This document shows positions 22,282 to 31,820 of a DNA stretch of 64,000 nucleotides, piece by piece. The position numbers were made by a program, and so were the translations under genes. A model generated the notes under the pieces. It made no database searches. It saw nothing but the letters and a program-made list of their open reading frames with translations, and had not been told where the DNA came from. The DNA comes from Entomortierella parvispora (Eukaryota; Mortierellomycota; Mortierellomycetes; Mortierellales; Mortierellaceae). The first letter of the stretch is position 1, and each line of letters begins with the position of its first letter. The DNA is taken from assembly GCA_963573315.1 (NCBI GenBank), contig OY752144.1, positions 2,164,501 through 2,228,500 on the forward strand, in the 5' to 3' direction.

Positions 22282-23111
22282 TCCCCAGGCGTAGAGAGTC
22301 AACAAGAGTAAAAAGTGTTTCTTGTTAGCCCTCCTTTGCCACATTGTATAATAAAATAATCCTCCATCGTACAGAGAGTCCCCTTTTGCACCTTTTGGCG
22401 TTAGTGGCCAACGCTACCCATGGACCATGATGATCCTAATTTGTCATAATTCTTCCAATTTATCGTTATTCCACGTGCCGCAAACCCACACCTCCGAAGG
22501 TACGGATCCTAAATCACAGTGGCTCACAATCAGCTTACGAATTATGTACGCGGACTAACGCGTTCATCGATCCGGTCAGACGACCCAAAACCCGACTCTC
22601 TTTCTCTGACTTTCTCCCTCTTTTCAGATCTGAGGCTAGTGGCTCTCACTTTGTTTGCTTTCGCGATCCTGCCCCCATTCGTGTTCTTTTGTCAGTCTCT
22701 TGGACCCTGTTCGCTCTACCAGTGTTATTTTTACCTTTGATGAGAGCCTGCAGAAAACGGGTATTCCCAACGTATGGGAGAGCATTGCGACATGCTACAA
22801 CATTGCTGGTTCTGTTGCCTTTCTCGATTTTTTTTATTTCACAAAAGAAAAAGAGAAGAAAAAAGAAAAAAATTAAAAAAAAATAAATGGATCTTCTTGT
22901 TACGAAAGTTAAAGCCCATGCATATCTCTTGTTGTCATTTTTTTTGTTTGGTTATCGGGCGGCAGGATCGCGCCCAACATCATCCACCAGGTTGAAAGAG
23001 TTTCATTTTTCTGGTTGTTTTTGCTAGTCTTTTGGTCCGTTCGGCCTTATCCTTCCCTGCCCCTCCGTCCACTGGTTGACAAGTCCTTTCCCGGTTGGTT
23101 TTTTTGGTTCC
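22282..23111. other. Convergent intergenic region
   Basis: The 3' flanks of the PPR and endosulfine genes meet here. An AATAAA-like element (ATAAAATAAT) near 22350 may serve PPR polyadenylation. Bases 22840-22890 form an A-rich low-complexity stretch. I see no gene. Confidence 0.5.
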
Positions 23112-23983
23112 TCAATCAAACTTTGGCTGAGTGACATTGGGTGTTGTGCCTTCTGGGATATCAGACTCGTGTACGAGCGAGCTTTCCTTGACGGGAGGCG
23201 ATCCATGGGTAGCGTTTGGTGCTACAGGGTTGGAATGTGGAATGTTTTCTGGCTGCGGATGTTGTGATCCAACAGGCGTTGTCGTCTTTCCTGCTTTTGA
23301 AAGAGCATAGTCGCCAGAGTCAAAGTACTTGCGTTCCTATTTAAAAAAAAAGCAAGGGATTATTTTTGTTAGAACAAAGCAATTCTCACCATCTCAAGAG
23401 AGCCGCGTATTAATAACTTGTCAACTCGATCTCCCCTTTCGTTTTCTTTTTTTTTTGCCTCTCAACACATAGATTCACATCCAGGGGATAGCCGAATGAC
23501 ACCTCCTTGTCTGCTATCCGATCCTCCTAATAAAAGATGGCTGCATGCCCTCGCTTTTTGTGTCCACGGAAAAGACTCACAGTCTCCAAGTCTCCAGTAT
23601 GTTCCATGTAAGCTTAATAGAGTCCCGAATAGCGTATCCCGAGTGCTTTCCTGCCCAGTCCCATGCACAACGCGTTCCGAATGCCCTGAATGTTACCTTG
23701 AGCTTGTTTCCGAGAAGAGCCTTGGGCGTGGGCAACTTGCCATACATGCGCTGAAGCCTTTCTTCCTGTTCACTCATGGACTATTAAAAAAAAGCAAAAA
23801 GGACAGTGGCCAAAAAAAAAAAAAAAAAAAAAAAAAAGGTCAGCATGAGGTCATTCCATTGTCAAGGGGTTGAGGTGCGGGTGAAAAGAAAGAAGACATG
23901 GTGCATTGAGTTCGAACCTGGGTAGACGATCCTTGGCCTGGTGCCGTTGGCTTGTTCAGGGCGGGGTTGAGGGGAGAGCTCAT
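23112..23983 (-). CDS. IGO1: Endosulfine/ARPP-19 family PP2A inhibitor (Igo1-like)
   Basis: Three exons (23983-23918, 23780-23697, 23336-23112) give a 124-residue protein that was hard to see because each exon is short. The signature KYFDSGDYALSKAG follows LQRMYGKLPTPKALLGNKLK, the conserved endosulfine core. In this family the Ser of FDSGDY is phosphorylated by Greatwall/Rim15 kinase, and the phosphoprotein then inhibits PP2A-B55, promoting mitotic entry or quiescence and mRNA protection. The C-terminal third is Pro/Ser-rich and ends PKFD. All exon joints are in frame (66, 84 and 225 nt). The kinase and PP2A subunits are not in this window. The gene is divergent from a G-alpha gene. Confidence 0.95.
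23812..23837. repeat. Poly(A) run in endosulfine intron 1
   Basis: Twenty-six A on the plus strand, therefore poly-T on the transcript, about 30-55 nt upstream of the exon 2 acceptor. It may serve as an extended polypyrimidine tract. Confidence 0.85.
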
Positions 23984-25619
23984 GACGGCAGTAGTATTTG
24001 AAAAAAAAGAGACAGACGGACTGACTGAATAAATGAATGAATAAATGAATGAAAGGAGCGACGTGTCAAAAAGGTGGGAGCGGAGTCGAGATGAATGGGA
24101 ATGGGAGAGGAGCAGACGGAGAGAATGAGAAAGAGAAGGAAAAAAAGGAAGAGAAAGAAGAGAAGAGGGAGAAGAGGAAGAAAAGATGTAAAGGAGACAA
24201 GAGAACAGTGTGTGGCGTGCGTGGGTCCTTTGCGTTGAAGGTCCCCTTTCCTTGCTCTCTTCTTCCTTCTCCCTTGTGTCTTTGCTTCCTTCCCTCTTTT
24301 CTGCGGTCTCAATGCCAAAAAAAAATGAGACGTCATGGATCATGTGATCGGGCTTAATTTTAATTTTTAACCCAAGTAAATTTTTATTATAAAGATTATT
24401 TATTATTATTTTTTTTTTTTGCTGATACCCCATACTTCCATCTACCATTGTCTCGACGAGTTGAAGAGACCTGGCACACCCCTCTGTCCAAGTGTCCACC
24501 CACCCCCAGCAGAATAGGCAGTGCATATCACCCGCGCTTACCTAAGGCTCAAGTTTGTAATAAATGCTATAGAGGAAGGCCTTTGTGCTCTTGTTCCAGC
24601 CTTTCGACAGCGCAGAGTGCATTATTATTGTGTTCAAAAGGGTTGTGCAACCATCTGAATTTCTGATTGAATTCCCTTTTTTCATTCATTTGAGCACAGC
24701 TACATACAAGCCAGCCAGCCACCCTTCAAAATGCCTTGTTTGTGACAAAATCTTGACCCGCTTTTCCCTTCACCTGCCTGAGAAGACACCTCGCCTGCCG
24801 GCATGATTGATGACAGCAGATTGAACTTTTGAATGAGCACATGAATAGAGAAAGGGAGTTGGAGAGCGAAAGAGAAAAGAGCGTTGGGAGGAGGGGGAGA
24901 AAGTGAGAGATTCGGTAGCCATGAGAGACATGAAAGGCATTGCAAGAAGGCTGCTGCTCGAGTGGACAAGCACGAACAACAATAACAACAACAACAACGG
25001 AGCAATGGAAGAGTGAACAAATACTGGAGTACCGTGGGAGACAGAATAGCAAGCACACCCGGGATGGGGCGATGCCAGCGAAGTGGAGACGACGCCAATT
25101 GTTGCCAAGGAAGCGGATGGTTGGGCCGGTTGCGGTTCAGCGAATCCAACCCAGACAGCAGGGTGACCAAACTGCCCAAACAGCAAAAGAAAGAAATGAA
25201 TTCGACGAAACAGAAAACACCGCGAACAGCTCGCTCCTTGTCCCCTTCGCTCCCTTCTCTCCTCTTTTGTCTCTCTCTCTCTTTTCTCTTCTCTTCCTCT
25301 CCTCATTCACTGCCCCGCCCTCGATTCCATTCCCTCTCCTTTGCAACGACATTCCTCCCCTGCATTCCCTCGGCTCATTGCCTCACTCCTCGATTCGCAC
25401 TCCAACCCGCCGGATCCTCTTTCGTGGTCCCTCCATATCGCACAAACCCAAAACCTTCAGGTCTCACCTCGACGCGCCTCGCCTATCTGCCACACTCTTC
25501 ATCGTCCACAGACACGCCCCTGCCTCTCCTCCCCCCTTTCTGTCCTCTCTTCCTCACTTCCACACAGCTGCCCTCTTGTGGTTCTGACTCTTCCCCGATA
25601 CGATCACCCATCTCTCACC
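23984..25619. promoter_or_regulatory. Divergent promoter region (endosulfine / G-alpha 2)
   Basis: This 1.6-kb interval separates two genes read in opposite directions. The endosulfine side (24000-24340) is purine-rich on the plus strand, that is CT-rich on the coding strand. The G-alpha side (25220-25610) is a long CT-rich leader. An AT-rich block lies at 24355-24420. The ORFs are low-complexity translations and are not called. Confidence 0.45.
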
Positions 25620-28600
25620 ATGGAGCTCTCCCACTTGTCAAGAGGCGACCGTGACTCTGGCCACAATGAATACGCTCCACCAGTTGATCACCCACCCCTT
25701 CTCACGAACCAATTCTCCAACAGTCGGTCAGATCAGAAGAGGGCAAAAGCCCTCAGTGATGCTATCGACAAATCACTCCGGGCTGACAAGGAGCGACAGC
25801 AACGCGAGGCAGGCATCAAGCTGCTAATCCTTGGTGAGTTTCCTCGAGTCCTTCCCATTTTTGCATCACTCGAGCATCGTTTCGTCGACACAACACAGTG
25901 TGTCCTTCAATACAACGGTCGAGCACCATCTCATGTTCGACCTCTGATCGACAAAACTTGTTCAGCATAACCCGCGGATCTGCCCCTTTTGTTTCCACTT
26001 TACTGTTCTGTTCTTTCCGTGTGATCAATTGGCTACTGTTTTTTTTTGTTCATTGCAGGATTGTGGCCACGACGGGAAGAGAGTATCAAAGACAAGCCTA
26101 TGAGCACGAGCCGCAGTCCCGCTCCCAATGGTTGTTCCATGGGTTTATGATTCCAAGAAGCTTGTCCTGCTGGTTGAAAGTCTGGCCAATCTCTGAACCT
26201 CCAAATTTCTCCCAGCACCCCAATTGCACCCCAATTGCTCTTTTCGTCCGTCGATCACATCCACATGCATTTTATCCTGCCCTGTCCCTGCTTTTTGGAT
26301 TTTTTTCAATTGAGTTCTGCTATTCTTTCGATGGTTCGAAGGAAGGAAGGTTTTTATTTCATCATTTTACCTTTGAAGTTACAAAGTTACTGCAGTCGGC
26401 AAACCAATGGTTGTTGAACCAATCATCCACATGTTTGCATTACAAAAAAGAGGGACGATCTCGGAGCCTCTCTGTGCCGCTTCACGGACCACATTTCATG
26501 CCCTGCATTTCTCCTTCATCTTTGGAAACATCCTCTTGATATCTTGATGAGGGTGATATTTAGATCCACCTGTATTTTGTGTTTCTGTCTCCTAAAGATT
26601 TCATTTGTTTACCGGGTGGAAACCGCCATCACGCGGTGTGCTGAACACGGCACTGTGTTCATCGTTTCTGCCCCCCGCAATTTAAGCGCCACGTTCGTTC
26701 AATGAACAGAGTCAACAGAGCAACTCAATTGAAAAAAGTCAACTTACCTCAGTTCCGTGCAACTCCGCCGTAAAAAAATCTTATAGGCCCCTCGGAGACA
26801 GGCAAGACGACGGTCATAAAGCAACTAAAGCTACTCTATGGCCGGCGAGGATTGGATTCTGAACGCCAAACGTTCCGGCGGATTGTGCATCTGAATGTGA
26901 TGAAGGCGATGCAGACACTTGTCCATGGCATGCAAGCAGCTCATATCCCTTTGGGAAAACATGAGAACGAGGAGCATCTGAAGACGGTCCTGAGATTGGA
27001 ATCTCTGTTGAAACGGTACTCGATCACTTCCATCGGCCATGAGAACCCAGCTATCCCGCGAAAGATCACGGATGCCAAAGCAGAAACGGATCTATTTGAG
27101 GAGATGGTACCTGCCATCAAGGCTCTATGGGCTGATGCTGGCATCCAACGGACTTTCCAGTCTTGTCCACAACTCAATATTCAGGACTCTGCGTCATAGT
27201 AAGTTACACCTCAATTATATTCGCTCTCTTAAAGAAAAAAGACTGCTGATGATGTTGCCATTCTCTATTTTCGCGATTTAGTTTTCTGGATGCAATTAAT
27301 CGTCTAGCGCTCCCAGACTACGTGCCGACAGATAGCGATATCCTTCAGGCGCGAGTTCGGACCCTGGCGGTGACAGAGCACCTGTTTAACATTGACAACG
27401 TCGCTTACAGGTAAGATTCTCTCTGTGCTCGATTAGGAGAGGGGGGTGATTTCAAGCTGAAGAGGGGAGGAAGTGCACGCGAGATCATATTTATTGTGTA
27501 AAACCTATCCTGACACCTGTCTATGTTCATCAACTGTTGACTCTTAGAATATACGATGTGGGCGGGCAAAAATCTTTGAGGAAATATTGGGCGTAAGTTT
27601 TGTTCTGTCGACTCTTTGTACACTGGGTCTGCTGAGGGCCTTTGTTGCAAATGGTCAACTACACATATGGAAACTGGATCAAAAATCGACAACAGGACAC
27701 ATCGACAGCAGCCGTTCGCTCTCCTGAAGGAGAAAACCCCCATCAAGCTGACCGCGTCCACGGACACGACTCTAAAAAAAAGAGGATCAACAAACTGTAT
27801 TGCCTGTCGCTCGGCGAAGACAAATCAACTTCTCCATCGACAATTGCAGGCTCACGAAACAATTGGGTATTCACCCCAGTTCCCGTCTCCTCCCAATTGC
27901 TTACCCTACCAATGCCTTTTCTTTTTTCTTTTGTGATGTTGTTGTTGTTGTTGCTGTTTCAATGTGTACTCTAGGCCGTACTTCGATGACGTAAATGCAA
28001 TTATTTTCATGGGTGCCTTATCTGCTTACGATCAACCCTGCGAAGACGAACCTCGACTGAACCGCCTACAGGAGTGTTTGGTCCTGTTCAACCATATCGC
28101 GAACCATAAGCTCTTTGCGCAGACTTCCATGATCCTGTTCCTGAACAAGATCGATATCTTTCAACGGAAACTGGAATCGGGATCGTTGGTGAGCAAACAC
28201 TTTCCAGAGTACCGTGGACCCAACGATTATTTCAGCACGACCGTTTTCTTCCAATACCGTTTCCTTCAACAAGTCAAAGATCTCAACAAGCAGGTCTACA
28301 CTCATTTTACCCATGCCACTGTAAGTTGTTGTTGATTGTTTGCACTGGCTTATTAGGGAGGAGGGAGTTTTTTTTGTTTCCCGAGTTTTGTCTATCATTG
28401 GAAAATGTACCTTTGGCCGGGTATTCACAGGGACCTGCTCAGTTTGTTTATTATTTGGGATGGGAACCATGTGGCGGACACGTGGTTTCCGGAAACCCGG
28501 CAAGGCTGTGAAAGCCAACCGTCACTTTGCTCAGAAGTTCTTACCCCTCCCCCCCCCCAAAAAAAAAGAGATGGCGACCCTTTGCTCTATCACATTACTC

Positions 28601-28728
28601 ATCAATGACTCTGTTTTTATTCCTTCCCTTTTGCCCTATACTAGGATACGAGCCAAATGCGTGTCATTGTCGTTGCCGTCAACACAATTGTGCAGCGCTT
28701 GAATCTCAGCAACTCTGGGCTCTTGTAA
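25620..28728 (+). CDS. Divergent heterotrimeric G-protein alpha subunit
   Basis: Six exons (25620-25833, 26787-27198, 27282-27410, 27548-27591, 27975-28321, 28645-28728) give 409 residues. The G-alpha fold is clear: P-loop LILGPSETGKTT near residue 70, the helical domain, switch I ARVRTLAVTE with the Arg finger at 233, switch II YDVGGQKSLRKYW with the catalytic Gln, FLNKID for guanine recognition, and HATDTSQ near the C-terminus. It departs from canonical G-alpha in several ways. The N-terminus is about 30 residues longer and starts MELS, with no Gly2 for myristoylation. The P-loop has PSET where AGES is usual. The T-T-G of switch I is T-L-A, TCAT is THAT, and the tail ends NSGLL without Cys. 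Intron 1 is about 953 nt. Membrane attachment and receptor coupling may therefore differ; this is inferred. It could be an active divergent subunit or a constitutively GTP- or GDP-biased form. Confidence 0.9.
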
Positions 28729-29252
28729 AAAAGAAAAAGTGGATTTACTGCACGACTACTCTGCCCGAACAGTTTTATAGGCCACTTTTTAAAAATCCAC
28801 CACACGACACAGCATTCCCTTGCTCCCCTTCCGCACTCCACAGTTTCATACTTTTCTTTCCTCACTTCACTTTTTCAACATCATGTCAAAAATCGCACAT
28901 TGTATATTACTATAGGCCCAAGTCGACCATTTCTACTGAAGCGACCTAATAAACGCACACATACCACACCCTTCTCTTTGCCTGCCTCTGCACTCTTCAG
29001 TCCTAGACGCACTGGACGCGTTAAGGACGAAATAGCACAGTCACATCTTCGCACCGCGCGGGTCCGAAGTGATCTTCCCAACCTTCCATTTGTTCATGCT
29101 CTCCTTTTTTTTGTTGGCATTTCATCATTCGCCTTTTTCCATTTTCTCCCTACATTCCATTCAACGCTCTTTTCATTTCAGTTATTGCATCCCCACCTTC
29201 CATTTGTTCACACTTCCACACCCTATATACCTCCATATACGTTTTACCAGAG

Positions 29253-30096
29253 ATGCATAGCGCTTTTGCCAGAGAAGGTCGTCAGAACCAGTTGTACGAG
29301 GAGGGAGCGCGTTTGGTAAGAGGCATTTCTGGCACCCAATTGATCCCTCTATCATCTGCAAGGACTTCTCTCAAAGGAAGCAGGGAAAAGGCAACAGTAT
29401 ACTTATCTTTCCTTGAACCCCTCCCCCTCCCCCCCCCTTCATGATTAGGTGGCAGGATGTGTCCCAGTTGACAGAAGGAACCGTCGTGTTCTCTTGGTCG
29501 CCAGTAGCAAACATGACGGCGAATGGGTCTTGCCCAAGGGCGGTTGGGAGAATGACGAGACACAGGAGGAGGCTGCTGCTAGAGAAACTTGGGAAGAAGG
29601 TATTTATAAACATCCAAAATCAAAATCAATACACCATACCCTTGCGCCCAAAGAGAAAAAAAAAGATAAGAGGGGGTTATTTTCAAGCTAAATAGTTTCC
29701 CATTTCTGACTGGATGTTTAGGTGGCGTCATTGGAAGGATCGTAGCACACCTTGGAGAGTATGAACACAAGATCAACAAGAGGACAGGAGGACCTGAAAG
29801 CATCTTCATCTTTTTCGAAATGGATGTCGAAAGGATAGAAGACCGTTGGCCAGAGATGAAGAAGCGAGAGCGCCGCTGGGTAAGACGATCGAAATACTTT
29901 TTGTTCTTCTTTGGGTTGTACACACCATCTAATCAATTGGTCCAAGCGTTGTTGATCTAACTCATCCCCTGATAACCTGATATCCTTCAATTTTGATTTT
30001 CTCATCCTGTAGTTCTCGTATGAAGATGCCAAAGCGATCGTCTCAAAGAAAGTCATGAGGAAAGCTTTGGAACAATGCTCGTTGGCGAGAGGATAA
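29253..30096 (+). CDS. APS1: Diphosphoinositol polyphosphate phosphohydrolase (Nudix)
   Basis: Four exons (29253-29315, 29449-29599, 29722-29879, 30013-30096) give 151 residues. The Nudix box is complete: GGWENDETQEEAAARETWEE followed by GG, split across intron 2. The DIPP-type preceding block AGCVPVDRRNRRVLLV and GEWVLPKGGWE, together with the short length, match Aps1/Ddp1/NUDT3-like enzymes. These hydrolyse the pyrophosphate of PP-inositol phosphates and diadenosine polyphosphates, and in some species polyphosphate. The C-terminal helix WFSYEDAKAIVSKKVMRKAL matches the family. The gene follows the divergent G-alpha on the same strand, with about 525 bp of CT-rich leader between them. Confidence 0.94.
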
Positions 30097-30305
30097 AGTC
30101 AAAGCAGCTGAAAAAAAAACCCCCCACGAAAAATAAACCATTCGCTGCCTCACTTACCTTCTGGACAAAGTGACTTTAGACGTATTTGACCTTCACGGTT
30201 CTCCAGAAGAGGCACGAGAGATCTATCCGCCGAGCCTGCTCGGTGGTTAGTTTTCGGGCAAGCGGCAAAAGGAAAGCACTTTCGGATGAGAAAAGTGCAA
30301 AATGA

Positions 30306-30379
30306 TGCCCTTGGCCGGATTTGAACCAGCGGCCTCTTGTTTACAAGACAAACGCGATAACCCCTACGCTACAAGGGCA
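30306..30379 (-). tRNA. tRNA-Thr(UGU): tRNA-Thr (anticodon TGT)
   Basis: Read on the minus strand, the 7-bp acceptor stem TGCCCTT pairs with AAGGGCA at the 3' end. The anticodon stem TTTGT/ACAAG encloses the loop CTTGTAA, giving anticodon TGT. The T-arm contains GGTTCAAATCC. There is no intron and no encoded CCA. T-runs just beyond the 3' end (about 30285-30305 on the minus strand) fit RNA polymerase III termination. Confidence 0.92.
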
Positions 30380-30525
30380 GATGAACTTTTGTTCAATATG
30401 CCGGGTGAATTCTCTCACGCCACTAAAATCTAATGTCCGGAGGATCACGTGATTGACTTATTTAAGGGTGTACTTCCGGTATTTCTGCGCACATTCGCGT
30501 TCATTCCGCGGCGCGTCTTGCTCCC

Positions 30526-31707
30526 ATGTCCCTCCCATTTCCCCTTCTCTTTCATCACCATAGACGCTATCTACCGTCTCTTTTTGTTTCTCCTCTACCC
30601 TCTCTAATGTTAGCATCTAGAGTCTCTCGCTTTTCAAGCTCTCTCGCATGTTTATCCAGTCGCCAGATTGTGAAATCACAGCATGCCAAAGAACAACAGG
30701 TGGGCATTGGCGGCATCGTCCGTCGAAGTTTTGGGATAGCCGAGAAGCGTCATCATGATCCATTCTTGATCCTGGACGAGTTCTGGGTGGGCGCTAAAGG
30801 AGGGTTCCCTGACCACCCGCATCGTGGGTTCGAGACAGTGACGTATATCTTGAAAGGAAACGGGCTGCGTCATGAGGATTTTGCAGGACACGAAGGTATG
30901 GTGGGCCCGGGTGATCTGCAATGGATGACGGCCGGTCATGGGATCTTGCACTCTGAGATGCCAGTCACTACTGAGGCCTCCTTGGCTTCAGCTTCTGTCG
31001 AGAACTATGATGTGCTCAAGGACCCAAATGCGATCCATGGCCTACAACTCTGGGTCAATCTGTCGAGCAAGGATAAACATTGCCCTCCGGCTTATCAGGA
31101 TCTGAGGGACGCTCAGATCCCTCGTGCTCGACCTGCAAATGGCGTCGAGATCAAGGTCATTGCAGGAGAATCCAATGGAGTCAAGAGCAAGGTATATACA
31201 AGGACGCCTACTATGTATTTGGACTTCAAGTTGCAAAAGAATCAATCCGTCCGGCAGGCAATCCCTAAAGACTATTCAGGATTTATATACGTGATTTCGG
31301 GCGAGGCTTATTTTGGAGAGGGCCCTCTTCCATCAGCACAGGATAAATCGCAAAGGATAGAGGAGGACAGGGGCAAGGAAAATGAGAAGGACAAGTGTTT
31401 CAAAACAAACACGAATCCATCTGTACCCTTCCTCGGTCGCAAGCAGCATGCTTTGATCTTGTCTGAAAACGATGGCACAGACTGTCTTCAGATCAGGACT
31501 ACGGACAAAGAAGCCCAATTTATTCTCTTCGCAGGACAACCTTTGAAGGAACCTATTGTTCAGGACCTTCTCTTTGTCATGAACTCGAAGGAAGAGGTCA
31601 AACAGACCATTGAGGACTTTAAGGAAGCTAAAAACGGATTTGAGAAGGCGAAGGACTGGAAATCTACAATTGCACCAAAGGGATTGAAGCTCAGGCTTTT
31701 CAAGTAA
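30526..31707 (+). CDS. PIR: Pirin family protein
   Basis: A single exon of 393 residues. Pirins are bicupin iron proteins, variously reported as transcription cofactors or quercetin dioxygenases. The metal-binding motifs of the N-terminal cupin are present: FPDHPHRGFETVTYILKG provides two His, and HGILHSEMP provides the His and Glu. NGLRHEDFAGHEG and HGLQLWVNLSSKDK are also typical. The C-terminal cupin has a charged insertion (about residues 276-300, Lys/Glu/Asp-rich). The N-terminus is hydrophobic and Arg-rich; starting at the Met at 30607 (MLASRVSRFSSSLACLSSRQ) would give a plausible mitochondrial presequence, so the start may be 30526 or 30607. Confidence 0.92.
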   Translation: MSLPFPLLFHHHRRYLPSLFVSPLPSLMLASRVSRFSSSLACLSSRQIVKSQHAKEQQVGIGGIVRRSFGIAEKRHHDPFLILDEFWVGAKGGFPDHPHRGFETVTYILKGNGLRHEDFAGHEGMVGPGDLQWMTAGHGILHSEMPVTTEASLASASVENYDVLKDPNAIHGLQLWVNLSSKDKHCPPAYQDLRDAQIPRARPANGVEIKVIAGESNGVKSKVYTRTPTMYLDFKLQKNQSVRQAIPKDYSGFIYVISGEAYFGEGPLPSAQDKSQRIEEDRGKENEKDKCFKTNTNPSVPFLGRKQHALILSENDGTDCLQIRTTDKEAQFILFAGQPLKEPIVQDLLFVMNSKEEVKQTIEDFKEAKNGFEKAKDWKSTIAPKGLKLRLFK

Positions 31708-31820
31708 AAGTAGACTTTTTTTTACCCATAAATAAGAACATGCGCATCCTCATCTATCCATTTTTGGTTGTTATTTCGTTGTTGATGTGTGATATGAATA
31801 GCATGCCGAGGTATAATATT

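Noticed and set aside
28900-29252. Short plus ORF upstream of the Nudix gene
   Set aside because: No motif and pyrimidine-rich; more likely the 5' leader of the Nudix gene.
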